Assembly: GCF_004217215.1 (NCBI RefSeq) | Contig: NZ_SHKP01000004.1 | Coordinates: 1,202,678 to 1,266,677, forward strand | Length of the DNA: 64,000 nt | Direction of reading: 5' to 3' | Origin: Rivibacter subsaxonicus | Lineage (GTDB): Bacteria; Pseudomonadota; Gammaproteobacteria; Burkholderiales; Burkholderiaceae_C | In this document: one piece after another, positions 19,727 through 28,013 of the stretch | Layout of the letters: each line of letters starts with the position of its first letter | Position numbering within the stretch: position 1 is the stretch's first letter | The notes under the pieces: model-generated | Told to the model about the DNA's origin: nothing | The model's input: only the letters and a program-made list of their open reading frames with translations | Database searches by the model: none | Program-made: the position numbers and the translations under genes

Positions 19727-19751
19727 AGGGCCGCCTGCGGGCGGCCCTTTT
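19727..19751 (+). terminator. Terminator of the metalloprotease gene
   Basis: AGGGCCGCC (19727-19735) pairs perfectly with GGCGGCCCT (19740-19748) around a TGCG loop and is followed by TTT, a standard rho-independent terminator. Confidence 0.8.
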
Positions 19752-19821
19752 CATGGGCGCGTGGAAGCACATCCAGCCGTGCTGCCGCATCGCCCGGCGG
19801 CGCTGGCATGATGCCGCCCGC

Positions 19822-21165
19822 ATGCCCATCGACCCTGTAGCCCCGACCGCCACGCCACCCGTGGCGCCCACGCTGCGCGAGGCGCTGGGCTTCTGGGGGA
19901 AGCTGGGCTTCATCAGCTTCGGCGGCCCGGCCGGCCAGATCGCGCTGATGCATGCCGAACTGGTGGAGCGCCGGCGCTGGCTCTCCGAAGGCCGCTTCCT
20001 GCATGCGTTGAACTACTGCATGCTGCTGCCGGGACCGGAGGCGCAGCAGCTCGCCACCTACACCGGCTGGCTGATGCACGGCACGCGCGGCGGCATCGCG
20101 GCCGGGCTGCTGTTCATCCTGCCCGCCTTGCTGCTGATGATCGGCCTCGGTTGGGCCTACATGGTGTTCGGCGGCCACCCGCTGGCGCGGGACCTGCTGT
20201 ACGGCGTGCAGCCGGCGGTGGTGGCGCTGGTCGCGCAAGCCGGCTGGCGGCTTGGGAGCCGCACGCTCAAGACTCGCTTGCACCGCGCGATTGCACTCGG
20301 CTCGCTGCTGGCGGTGGCACTGGAGACCCCGTTTCCCCTAGTGCTGCTGGCGGCGGCGGTGCTCGGCATCGGACTCGATCGCGCGCCGACGACCGAGACA
20401 CATGCCAGCGTCGCACCGGCAGCCCTTCATCCACGCGCCTGGATCGACGACGACACGCCGCCGCCGGCGCAGGCCGCACATCGCTTGCGCGCGTTGTGGG
20501 TATTCGGCGGGGGCGGGCTCGTGCTCGGCGTGGTGGCGTATGCCTTGCTGCTCGCGAGCGACCACGTGCTGCTGAGCTCGATGGCCTGGTTCTTCACCAA
20601 GGCGGCGCTGCTGACCTTCGGCGGCGCCTACGCGGTGCTGCCCTACGTGATGCAGGCGGCGGTCGAGGTGCATGGCTGGGTTACGACGCCGCAGATGATC
20701 ACGGCGCTCGCCCTCGGCGAATCGACGCCCGGGCCGCTGATCATGATCGTCAGCTTCGTCGGCTTCCTGGGTGGCTGGCAGCAGCCGATGCTCGGCACGC
20801 CGCTGGCTTCGGGCGTGGCGGCGGCGCTGGTGGCGAGCTTCTTCACCTTCCTGCCCAGCTTCGTCTTCATCCTGGCCGGCGCGCCGTGGGTCGAGGCCAC
20901 GCGCGGGCTGCCGCGGCTGGCGGCGCCGCTGCGGGCGATCAGCGCGGCGGTGGTCGGCGTGATCGTGCAACTCGGCCTGGTGCTGGCGCTGCATGTCCTG
21001 TGGCCGGACGCCGGCTTGCGCGGCCGGCTGGCCGGACTCGAATGGCCGGCGCTGCTGATCGGCACCGGCGCGGCGCTGGCGCTGCTGCGCTGGCGGCTCG
21101 GCGTGATCCCGGTGCTGGCCGGCTCGGCGCTGCTGGGCCTGCTGGTGCAGTCGCTGGCGCGCTGA
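19822..21165 (+). CDS. chrA: Chromate transporter ChrA (long-chain, two-domain)
   Basis: Inner-membrane protein of 447 aa, a CHR-superfamily transporter that in relatives expels chromate. Two homologous halves are visible: the N-terminal one begins LGFISFGGPAGQIALMHAEL with NYCMLLPGPEAQQLATYTGW, the C-terminal one has ALLTFGGAYAVLPYVMQ and ITALALGESTPGPLIMIVSFVGF (LGESTPGPLIMI). The duplicated GG and PGP motifs identify the long-chain form. No chrB, chrC or chrF regulator is adjacent, so it may be a stand-alone or housekeeping copy. The ATG at 19822 is used; an ATG at 19754 is in frame but would add a non-hydrophobic, unlikely extension. Confidence 0.9.
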   Translation: MPIDPVAPTATPPVAPTLREALGFWGKLGFISFGGPAGQIALMHAELVERRRWLSEGRFLHALNYCMLLPGPEAQQLATYTGWLMHGTRGGIAAGLLFILPALLLMIGLGWAYMVFGGHPLARDLLYGVQPAVVALVAQAGWRLGSRTLKTRLHRAIALGSLLAVALETPFPLVLLAAAVLGIGLDRAPTTETHASVAPAALHPRAWIDDDTPPPAQAAHRLRALWVFGGGGLVLGVVAYALLLASDHVLLSSMAWFFTKAALLTFGGAYAVLPYVMQAAVEVHGWVTTPQMITALALGESTPGPLIMIVSFVGFLGGWQQPMLGTPLASGVAAALVASFFTFLPSFVFILAGAPWVEATRGLPRLAAPLRAISAAVVGVIVQLGLVLALHVLWPDAGLRGRLAGLEWPALLIGTGAALALLRWRLGVIPVLAGSALLGLLVQSLAR

Positions 21166-21268
21166 TCGGCGCCGCCGGCCGCCACCAGTACCCGCTTTAC
21201 CGCAGTTCGTCACCGCGGATCGGCACCGCGCTTGTGGTGGCATGGCGGCTGCGGCTATCGTCCGCCGC

Positions 21269-22372
21269 ATGAGCTCGATGACCGCCACCGATCCGAACAA
21301 TCCTCAGGCCGACGGCCGCTGGTGGGCCGGCCTCGGCTGGCGCCGGGTCGGCACGGTGCTGCTGCTGGCCACGCTGGTCGCGGCGGCGCTGAACCCGATC
21401 TTCGTGTCCTCGTTCCTCAACCTGTGGCTGCGCGTGGCCGCGGTCGCGCTGGTGCTGATGCTGGGCTTCACGCTGGCCGGCAACTGGCAGCAGAACATGG
21501 TGCCGCGCTGGCTGGCACAGACGCTGGCGGTAGCGCTGCTGGCGCCACTGGGCGCCTTCTTCGTCGCCACCGTGGCCGCCGGCTGGAATCCGGCCGAGGT
21601 GGTGCGCAACGAGGCGCGGCTCACCGGCTTCGTGCTGGTCGCCGGGTCCGGGCTGTTCCTCGGCCTGGTGCTGACGCTCGGCGCGCTGGTGCGCGAGCGC
21701 GAGGCGCAGGCGCGCACGCAGGCGCTGCGCTTCCAACTCGAGCGCGAGACGCTGGAGCGGCAGGCCCTCGATACCCAGTTGCGCCTGATGCATGCGCAGA
21801 TCGAACCGCATTTCCTCTTCAACACGCTGGCCAACGTGCAGGCGCTGGTGGAGACCGGCTCGCCGCGTGCGGCGCCGGTGCTCCAGAGCCTGATCGACTA
21901 CCTGCGCGCCGCGGTGCCGCGCCTGCGCGAGTCGCGCGGCACGCTCGAAGCCGAGATGGCGCTGGTGCGGGCCTACCTGCAGTTGATGGAGCTGCGCATG
22001 CCCGATCGGCTGGGCAGTGCGATCCGGTTGCCGGCGTCGCTCGCCGCGCTGCACTTCCCGCCGATGGCGCTGTTGACGCTGGTCGAGAACGCGGTGCGCC
22101 ACGGCATCGATCCGAGCGAGAGCGGGGGCCGCATCGAGGTCGGTGCGAGTGCAAAAGACGATGGCGGCGTCTGCATCTGGGTCGAGGACAGCGGCGTCGG
22201 CCTCGACGAGACCGCGCCGGCCGGCTTCGGCCTGACCAACCTGCGCGAGCGCCTGGCCGCCTTCTACGGCCCGAGCGCGCGACTCGAACTCGGAACCGGC
22301 GCCGACGGCCATGGCCTGCGTGCCGAGATCCACCTGCCGGCGGCACTCGTGCAGTCGGCCACTGCGCCATGA
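21269..22372 (+). CDS. Sensor histidine kinase, LytS/AlgZ family
   Basis: Inner-membrane sensor of 367 aa. Four transmembrane helices (about residues 20-130) are followed by a short coiled linker (LVREREAQARTQALRFQLE) and a His_kinase domain with the LytS-type H box MHAQIEPHFLFNTLANVQ, His181 being the likely phosphate acceptor. The C-terminal ATP domain has LTLVENAVRHGI (N box) and WVEDSGVGLDE and GFGLTNLRERL (G boxes). Its stop overlaps the start of the LytTR regulator (ATGA), so the two form an operon and a cognate pair. The signal is unknown. ATG codons at 21242 and 21278 are in frame; 21269 gives the best fit. Confidence 0.88.
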   Translation: MSSMTATDPNNPQADGRWWAGLGWRRVGTVLLLATLVAAALNPIFVSSFLNLWLRVAAVALVLMLGFTLAGNWQQNMVPRWLAQTLAVALLAPLGAFFVATVAAGWNPAEVVRNEARLTGFVLVAGSGLFLGLVLTLGALVREREAQARTQALRFQLERETLERQALDTQLRLMHAQIEPHFLFNTLANVQALVETGSPRAAPVLQSLIDYLRAAVPRLRESRGTLEAEMALVRAYLQLMELRMPDRLGSAIRLPASLAALHFPPMALLTLVENAVRHGIDPSESGGRIEVGASAKDDGGVCIWVEDSGVGLDETAPAGFGLTNLRERLAAFYGPSARLELGTGADGHGLRAEIHLPAALVQSATAP

Positions 22373-23196
22373 ACCAGAGCCTTGCCGCGCCGCGCGCGCT
22401 GATCGCCGACGACGAGCCGCTGCTGCGCGAGCGCCTCGAGCGCCTGCTGGCCGAGCTGTGGCCGGAACTGCAAGTCGTGGGCGTGGCCCGCAACGGCCGC
22501 GAAGCGGTGGCGCTGTTCGAGGCCGAGCGGCCCGAGATCGCCTTCCTCGACATCCGCATGCCGGGCCTGAGCGGCATCGAGGCGGCGCGCGCGATCGGAA
22601 GCGATGCGCTGATCGTCTTCATCACCGCCTACGACGAGCATGCGGTGCAGGCCTTCGAACAGGGCGCGGCGGACTACCTCGTCAAGCCCTTCGACGAGCC
22701 GAGGCTGGCCGAGACCGTCAGGCGCCTGCAGCAGCGCCTGCACGAGCGCAGCGCCGGTGCCCGGCTGGCCTCGGCGTCCGAGCCGGGCGGCGAGCAGCCC
22801 TTCGACGGCCTGCTTGACCAACTCGCCGCCCGGCTGCGCGCCAGCGGCGTAACGGCGGGGCCGGGCGGGCCATGGCTGCAATGGATCCGGGCCTCGGTCG
22901 GGCCGGCGGTGAAGCTGATCCCGGTCGAGCAGGTCAGCTACCTGCGCTCGGACGAGAAGTACACGCTGGTCGTCTGGGACGGCGGCGAGGCGCTGATCCG
23001 GCGCACGATCCGCGAGCTGGCCGAGGAGCTCGACCCGCAACGCTTCGTGCAGGTCCATCGCTCGGTGATCGTCAACCTGCACCGCGTGGTGCAGGTGCTG
23101 CGCGGCCCGAACGACACCGCCGAGGTGCAGCTGAAGGACCGCAGCGAGTTGTTGCCGGTCAGCCGCAGCTACCTGCACCTGTTCCGGCAGATGTAG
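22369..23196 (+). CDS. LytTR family response regulator
   Basis: DNA-binding regulator of 275 aa, partner of the upstream kinase with which it shares an ATGA overlap. The receiver domain (residues 10-125) holds the acidic pair ADDEP, the phosphoacceptor Asp61 in IAFLDIRMPG, and Thr/Lys of the switch region (ITAYDEHA, YLVKPFDEP). A C-terminal LytTR domain (about 175-275) has VKLIPVEQVSYLRSDEKYT (LIPVEQVSYLRSDEKYT) and FVQVHRSVIVNLHRV. It is of the AlgR/LytR type common in betaproteobacteria; targets are not evident from position. Confidence 0.9.
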   Translation: MNQSLAAPRALIADDEPLLRERLERLLAELWPELQVVGVARNGREAVALFEAERPEIAFLDIRMPGLSGIEAARAIGSDALIVFITAYDEHAVQAFEQGAADYLVKPFDEPRLAETVRRLQQRLHERSAGARLASASEPGGEQPFDGLLDQLAARLRASGVTAGPGGPWLQWIRASVGPAVKLIPVEQVSYLRSDEKYTLVVWDGGEALIRRTIRELAEELDPQRFVQVHRSVIVNLHRVVQVLRGPNDTAEVQLKDRSELLPVSRSYLHLFRQM

Positions 23197-23200
23197 TGGT

Positions 23201-23392
23201 TCAGTGCTGGCGCTCGGCCGGCGCCAGTGCGACCTGTGCCTCGCGGTGGCCGACGATCTCGACCCGCTCGAGTTGCACCACCACCGGCTCGGCGGCCTGA
23301 CGGACTTCATGGGCCTGGATCGCGGCGGCGCCGAGGGTGGCGACCACCACGCCGAAGAAGGTGGCAGCGATCGAAGTGCGTGACGGTGACAT
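23201..23392 (-). CDS. Small exported or membrane-anchored protein, 63 aa
   Basis: I recognise no family. The protein has an N-terminal hydrophobic segment (residues about 7-27, TFFGVVVATLGAAAIQA) with a basic start, so it is a signal peptide or single anchor, followed by a short polar region with VVVQLERVEIVGHRE. AGGAG six bases before the ATG (minus-strand 23403-23398) is a strong ribosome site, which is the main reason for calling it. It converges on the LytTR gene with only four bases between the stops. Confidence 0.6.
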   Translation of the reverse strand: MSPSRTSIAATFFGVVVATLGAAAIQAHEVRQAAEPVVVQLERVEIVGHREAQVALAPAERQH

Positions 23393-23602
23393 GACGTGCT
23401 CCTGTTTCTAGAGGCGGTGATCGGCCAGCGATCGATGACGAGACTCTAGGCAGCAGGACGGCGAAGCTACAGCCGCTTGCGACGAACTGCCGGCTGCGCG
23501 TCGTGAAACGCCGCTGCTGCCGATCGGGCGCGGCGCACCGGATCGGCGGGCAGGGCTGGCTACACTCGTCGGCGCTCGGCGCCCCCACCTGTTCTTCCGG
23601 CC

Positions 23603-24016
23603 ATGAAACCCAAGCTCAGTCTCGTCACGCTCGGCGTACGCGATCTCGATCGTTCGATCCGCTTCTATCGCGACGGCCTCGGCTGGCCGCTGGCGGCCGG
23701 CAGCGTGGCCGGGGCCATCGCCTTCTTCGAGGTCGGCGAGCGCTGCATGCTGGCGCTGTTCGGCCGCGCGGCGCTCGCGGCCGATGCCGGCCTGGCCGAC
23801 GATGGCGCGGCCGCTGCGTTTGCCGGCTTCACGCTGGCCCACAACGAGGCGTCGCCGGCAGCGGTCGATGCGGTGATCGCGCAGGCGGTCGCGGCCGGCG
23901 CGCGCCTGGTCAAGCCGGCGGCGGCGACACACTGGGGCGGCTACAGCGGCTACTTCGCCGACCCCGACGGCGCGCTTTGGGAAGTCGCGCACAACCCCTT
24001 CATGGATCTGACGTGA
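23603..24016 (+). CDS. VOC family (glyoxalase/bleomycin-resistance) protein
   Basis: Small cytoplasmic protein of 137 aa with paired beta-alpha-beta-beta-beta modules: LSLVTLGVRDLDRSIRFYRD in the first and WGGYSGYFADPDGALWEVAHNP in the second. The motif ending in DPDGALWEVA carries the Glu typical of metal-binding VOC enzymes. The substrate is unknown; glyoxalase I activity is not implied. It overlaps the next gene by four bases (GTGA), so both are translated from one message. Confidence 0.86.
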   Translation: MKPKLSLVTLGVRDLDRSIRFYRDGLGWPLAAGSVAGAIAFFEVGERCMLALFGRAALAADAGLADDGAAAAFAGFTLAHNEASPAAVDAVIAQAVAAGARLVKPAAATHWGGYSGYFADPDGALWEVAHNPFMDLT

Positions 24017-24858
24017 CGGGCACCGCCGCGCGCCTCTGGCTCGACTCGCTGCGCCGTGCCTGCGGCTACTGCCTGTTGCCGCGCGTCTTTCTCTGGTCGC
24101 TGGTACCGATGCTGCTGACCAGCCTGCTGGCCTTGCTGCTCGGCTGGTGGTTCTGGGAGCCCGCGCTCGATGCGGTGCAGGGCGCGCTCGAGCGCTGGGC
24201 ACTGGGCGCCGGCGTGCTGGACTGGCTCGACGCGGTCGGCGCCGGTGCGCTGCGCTCGGTGATCGCGCCGCTGGTGGTGGTCGCGCTGACGGTGCCGCTG
24301 CTGGCGATCGCCTCGTTGCTGGCGGTCGCGCTGTTCATGACACGCCGCGTGACGCGACTGGTGGCGCAACGCCGCTTCCCGGCGCTGGCGCGCTGCGAGC
24401 CGCCGGCGCCGTGGCCCTCGATCACGCGGGTGCTGCTGTCGACCCTGCTGGCGCTGACCGTGCTGCTCGCGAGCCTGCCGCTGTGGCTGATTCCGCCGCT
24501 GGCCTTGCTGGTTCCGCCGCTGGTCTGGGGCTGGCTGGCCTGGCGCGTGATCGGCTTCGAGGCGCTCGCGGAGCATGCCTCGCCCGTGCAGCGGCGGCGC
24601 CTGCTGCGTGTGCACCGCTGGCCGCTGCTGGCGATCGGCCTGCTGTGCGGGCTGCTTGCCGGCGCCGCGTCGACTCTCTGGCTGCTGAGCGCGGCAGCGC
24701 TGATCTACGCGCCGTGGCTGGTGGTGCTGGTGATGGGCTGGTACACGGTGGTCTTCGGTTTCGCGTGCCTGTGGTTCGCCCACTATCTGATGGCCGTGCT
24801 CGCCGCCGCGCCGGTCGCTGCCGGCGCCGATTCAAGATTCGGCCTGGCCATCTGCTGA
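24013..24858 (+). CDS. EI24-domain membrane protein (CysZ-like)
   Basis: Inner-membrane protein of 281 aa, starting with the GTG of a GTGA overlap with the VOC gene. Several long hydrophobic segments are visible (about residues 18-48, 75-105, 135-165, 195-260), interrupted by RRVTRLVAQRRFPAL and ALAEHASPVQRRRLLRVHR. The last motif, 'EY/EH..R...RRL', and the overall layout match the EI24/CysZ family, whose best-known member is a sulphate channel. In Burkholderiales this protein usually sits beside a molybdopterin-binding protein, as here; its transport role is unproven. Confidence 0.77.
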   Translation: MTGTAARLWLDSLRRACGYCLLPRVFLWSLVPMLLTSLLALLLGWWFWEPALDAVQGALERWALGAGVLDWLDAVGAGALRSVIAPLVVVALTVPLLAIASLLAVALFMTRRVTRLVAQRRFPALARCEPPAPWPSITRVLLSTLLALTVLLASLPLWLIPPLALLVPPLVWGWLAWRVIGFEALAEHASPVQRRRLLRVHRWPLLAIGLLCGLLAGAASTLWLLSAAALIYAPWLVVLVMGWYTVVFGFACLWFAHYLMAVLAAAPVAAGADSRFGLAIC

Positions 24859-24869
24859 CGAGACGCTGC

Positions 24870-25679
24870 ATGAACTTCGGCCTGATCATCATTGGCGACG
24901 AGATCCTCTCCGGCAAGCGCGAGGACAAGCACCTGCCCAAGGTCATCGAACTGCTCGGCGAGCGCGGGCTCGCACTGTCATGGGCGCGCTACGTCGGTGA
25001 CGATCGCGGTGCGATCACCGCTGTCCTGCGCGAGGCCTTCGCCGGCGGCGACGCGGTGTTTTCCTGCGGCGGCATTGGCGCCACGCCCGATGACCACACG
25101 CGGCAATGCGCGGCCGCCGCGCTCGGCGTCGAACTGGCGCTGCATCCCCGGGCGCGCGAGCTGATCCTCGAGCGCATGCGCGACGTGGCAGCCGAGCAGG
25201 GCACGAGCTTCGAGCCGGATCGGCCCGACAACGTGCACCGGCTCAACATGGGCGTGTTCCCGGCCGGTGCCGAGCTGATCGCCAACCCATTCAACAAGAT
25301 CCCCGGCTTCAGCTGCCGTGGCAGCGGCGGCGGCACGGTGCACTTCGTGCCCGGCTTCCCGGTGATGGCGTGGCCGATGATCGCCACGCTGCTCGACGGT
25401 CCCTACGCGTCGCTGCACGGCAGCGGCCGGCGCGAGGAGCGCTCGGTCATCGTCTACGGCGCGATGGAGGCCACGCTGACGCCGCTGATGGAGGCGATCG
25501 AAGCGCAGTTCGAAGGCGTCAAGGTCTTCAGCCTGCCGAGCGTCGACCACCCGGTCCATGGCCGCCACATCGAACTGGGCGTCAAGGCGCCGATCGCCGG
25601 CGCGGCTGCGGCCTTCGCTGCGCTGCGCGCCGGTCTCGAGGCCCATGGCGCAAGGCTCGGCCCCGAGCTGGTGCGTTGA
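24870..25679 (+). CDS. Molybdopterin-binding domain protein (MoaB/CinA N-terminal type)
   Basis: Protein of 269 aa with an N-terminal MoCF-biosynthesis domain: GLIIIGDEILSGKREDKHLP at the start, VFSCGGIGATPDDHTRQ (the GGxGxTxDD nucleotide-binding motif), and NPFNKIPGFSC with VHFVPGFPVMAWPM. This is the CinA-like, stand-alone form; the C-terminal deamidase domain of CinA is missing. Its substrate is uncertain: molybdopterin adenylylation or ADP-ribose/pyridine-nucleotide hydrolysis in CinA relatives. It follows the EI24 gene by 11 bases in the same direction. Confidence 0.84.
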   Translation: MNFGLIIIGDEILSGKREDKHLPKVIELLGERGLALSWARYVGDDRGAITAVLREAFAGGDAVFSCGGIGATPDDHTRQCAAAALGVELALHPRARELILERMRDVAAEQGTSFEPDRPDNVHRLNMGVFPAGAELIANPFNKIPGFSCRGSGGGTVHFVPGFPVMAWPMIATLLDGPYASLHGSGRREERSVIVYGAMEATLTPLMEAIEAQFEGVKVFSLPSVDHPVHGRHIELGVKAPIAGAAAAFAALRAGLEAHGARLGPELVR

Positions 25680-25797
25680 GTCTGCGGACGCCTCATTGCG
25701 GTGCCTTGGTGGCGCCGATCTGGTGCGGCTCATCCCTGACGGCTCTGATGCGTGGCCGTTGCTGCTGTCTTGCGCGCGGCTCCGGCGCCCCGGAAGT

Positions 25798-25814
25798 GGG
25801 CATGGTTTCTGCAT
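25798..25814 (+). promoter_or_regulatory. Sigma-54-type promoter of glnA
   Basis: GGGCATG-GTTT-CTGCA has the invariant GG (25799-25800) and GC (25811-25812) at the required 12-base distance and matches the TGGCACG-N4-TTGCA consensus except at three weak positions. It lies about 105 bases before the glnA start, and ntrB and ntrC are downstream. Upstream, TTGGTGGC (about 25708) and CTGGTGCG (about 25720) resemble NtrC half-sites. A CATAAT hexamer at 25812-25817 could also serve as a sigma-70 -10 box, although no -35 is seen. Confidence 0.55.
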
Positions 25815-25918
25815 AATCTCGGCCGAGCCTCAAGGCCTCGACGGGGTGGGTGCGCCAACAGGCCGTCACCGCCCACCTCCCCATCATTCCCGATCAAGCG
25901 CCCCGCCAGGAGAACCCG

Positions 25919-27337
25919 ATGTCCAACAAGACCGTCGCCGACGTGATGAAGCTGGTGAAGGAGAACGAAGTCAAGTTCGTCGACTTCCGTTTCACCGACA
26001 CCCGCGGCAAGGAACAGCACGTCAGCGTGCCCGTCTCGCATTTCGATGAAGACAAGTTCAGCTCGGGCCATGCCTTCGACGGCTCGTCGATCGCCGGCTG
26101 GAAGGGCATCGAAGCCTCCGACATGCTGCTGATGCCGGACCCGAACACGGCCAACATCGATCCCTTCTTCGAAGAGCCGACGCTGATCCTGACCTGCGAC
26201 GTGGTGGAGCCCACCGACGGCAAGCCCTACGAGCGCGATCCGCGCTCGCTGGCCAAGCGCGCCGAGGCCTACATGAAGGCTTCGGGCCTGGGCGATACCG
26301 CGTACTTCGGACCCGAGCCCGAGTTCTTCGTGTTCGACAGCGTGCGCTGGAGCAACGACATGTCGGGCTGCTTCTCGAAGATCGAGTCGGAAGAGGCGGC
26401 GTGGAACACGGGCAAGGAGTACGAACACGGCAACTCCGGCTACCGCCCCTCGGTGAAGGGCGGCTACTTCCCGACCCCGCCGGTCGACTCGTTCCAGGAC
26501 ATGCGCTCCGAGATGTGCCTGATCCTCGAATCGGTGGGCATTCCGTGCGAGGTCCATCACCACGAGGTGGCCAACGCCGGGCAGATGGAGATCGGCACCA
26601 AGTTCAGCACGCTGCTGCAGCGCGCCGACTGGGTGCAACTGCAGAAGTACGTGATCCAGAACGTCGCCCATGCCTACGGCAAGACCGCGACCTTCATGCC
26701 CAAGCCGATCGTCGGCGACAACGGCTCGGGCATGCACGTGCACCAGAGCGTCTGGAAGGACGGCAAGAACCTGTTTGCCGGCGACGGCTATGCCGGACTG
26801 AGCGAATTTGCGCTGTTCTACATCGGCGGCGTCATCAAGCACGCGCGTGCGCTGAACGCGATCACCAACCCGGGCACCAACTCCTACAAGCGGCTGGTGC
26901 CGGGCTTCGAAGCGCCGGTCAAGCTGGCCTACTCGTCGAAGAATCGCTCGGCCTCGATCCGCATCCCGCACGTCGCCAACCCGAAGGGCCGTCGCGTCGA
27001 GGCGCGCTTCCCGGATCCGCTGATGAACCCCTACCTGGGCTTTGCGGCGCTGCTGATGGCCGGCCTGGACGGCGTCGAGAACAAGATCCACCCGGGCGAG
27101 GCCGCCACCAAGGACCTCTACCACCTGCCGCCGGAAGAGGACGCGAAGATCCCGACCGTCTGCCACAGCCTGGACCAGGCGCTCGAGTACCTCGACAAGG
27201 ATCGCGCCTTCCTGACCAAGGGCGGCGTGTTCACCGATGCCTACATCGACGCCTACATCGAGCTCAAGATGCAGGAGGTCACGCGCTTCCGCATGGCGAC
27301 CCACCCTGTCGAGTTCGACATGTACTACAGCCTGTAA
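25919..27337 (+). CDS. glnA: Type I glutamine synthetase
   Basis: Cytosolic dodecameric enzyme that makes glutamine from glutamate, ammonia and ATP. The 472-residue protein fits GSI-beta, with [30 protein letters not shown], the [13 protein letters not shown]-binding loop, [15 protein letters not shown] and SASIRIPHV. Tyr401 in [10 protein letters not shown] is the expected adenylylation site, implying control by GlnE/PII. AGGAG just upstream of the ATG and the conserved [12 protein letters not shown] fix the start. A sigma-54-like promoter precedes it, a strong terminator follows, and then come DUF4124, ntrB and ntrC, the usual Burkholderiales nitrogen-control locus. Confidence 0.97.
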   Translation: MSNKTVADVMKLVKENEVKFVDFRFTDTRGKEQHVSVPVSHFDEDKFSSGHAFDGSSIAGWKGIEASDMLLMPDPNTANIDPFFEEPTLILTCDVVEPTDGKPYERDPRSLAKRAEAYMKASGLGDTAYFGPEPEFFVFDSVRWSNDMSGCFSKIESEEAAWNTGKEYEHGNSGYRPSVKGGYFPTPPVDSFQDMRSEMCLILESVGIPCEVHHHEVANAGQMEIGTKFSTLLQRADWVQLQKYVIQNVAHAYGKTATFMPKPIVGDNGSGMHVHQSVWKDGKNLFAGDGYAGLSEFALFYIGGVIKHARALNAITNPGTNSYKRLVPGFEAPVKLAYSSKNRSASIRIPHVANPKGRRVEARFPDPLMNPYLGFAALLMAGLDGVENKIHPGEAATKDLYHLPPEEDAKIPTVCHSLDQALEYLDKDRAFLTKGGVFTDAYIDAYIELKMQEVTRFRMATHPVEFDMYYSL

Positions 27338-27363
27338 TCCGGCACTCCATCACGTACCTCCGC

Positions 27364-27393
27364 AAGGGGACGGCTTCGGCCGTCCCCTTTTTT
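27364..27393 (+). terminator. Strong terminator of glnA
   Basis: AAGGGGACGGC (27364-27374) pairs perfectly over 11 bp with GCCGTCCCCTT (27379-27389), closed by a TTCG loop and ending in a run of six T (27388-27393). It probably isolates glnA from the DUF4124-ntrBC genes, or limits read-through into them. Confidence 0.92.
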
Positions 27394-27478
27394 GTTGGGC
27401 GACCGCCGCAGCGCGGGTCGGGCGTCGGCGGGCGCGAGTGCACGGGCGTTATGCTCACTGATGCCAAGGGAGCGCTGG

Positions 27479-28006
27479 ATGAACGGATACGGGCAAGCTG
27501 ACAAAGAGTTCAAACGCGGAGCGGCGCGGGTCGTCATCGGCCTGCTGCTGGGCGGCGCCATGCTCGCGGCGGCGGCCCAGGACAAGGGCACGGTCTACCG
27601 CTGTCCCGGCAACCTCTACACCGACCAGATCACCAGCAAGGAAGCCGCCGCGCGCGGCTGCCGGACCATCGAAGGCGCGCCGGTGACGGTGGTGCAACCG
27701 ATCCGCAAGGCCGCGCCGACCGGCCCCGCCGCAGCGGCGCAGGAGGCCAAGGTCGAGGCCGAGCAGCAGCGGCAGCGCGACAGCGACCGCCGGCGCATCC
27801 TCGAGAGCGAACTCAAGCGCGAGGAAGACCGGCTGGCGGCGCTGCAGAAGGAATACAACAACGGCCAGCCGGAGCGGCTCGGCGGCGAGGCCAACTTCCA
27901 GAAGTACCTGGACCGCACGGCCGAGCTCAAGGCGCAGGTCGAGCGCTCGCAGTCCGACGTGGCGGCGCTCAAGCGCGAACTCGCCAAGCTGCCGCCGGCG
28001 AACTGA
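27479..28006 (+). CDS. DUF4124 protein with C-terminal coiled coil
   Basis: Exported or anchored protein of 175 aa. A hydrophobic segment (residues about 15-32) precedes a DUF4124 domain with a TVYRCPGNLYTDQIT core and the second Cys of RGCRTI. The C-terminal 100 residues are a charged heptad-rich coiled coil (EAEQQRQRDSDRRRILESEL and onward). AGGGAG before the ATG at 27479 favours this start over the ATG at 27461. Function is unknown, but its place between glnA and ntrB recurs in Burkholderiales, so a link to envelope or nitrogen sensing is possible though unproven. It ends seven bases before ntrB. Confidence 0.82.
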   Translation: MNGYGQADKEFKRGAARVVIGLLLGGAMLAAAAQDKGTVYRCPGNLYTDQITSKEAAARGCRTIEGAPVTVVQPIRKAAPTGPAAAAQEAKVEAEQQRQRDSDRRRILESELKREEDRLAALQKEYNNGQPERLGGEANFQKYLDRTAELKAQVERSQSDVAALKRELAKLPPAN

Positions 28007-28013
28007 ACTCCAG

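Noticed and set aside
16917..19913. A 998-codon open frame on the minus strand opposite the metalloprotease gene
   Set aside because: It is the mirror of a GC-rich gene with strong third-position bias; its product is Arg/Gly/Ala/Val-rich low-complexity sequence without domains, and the plus-strand protein has clear motifs.
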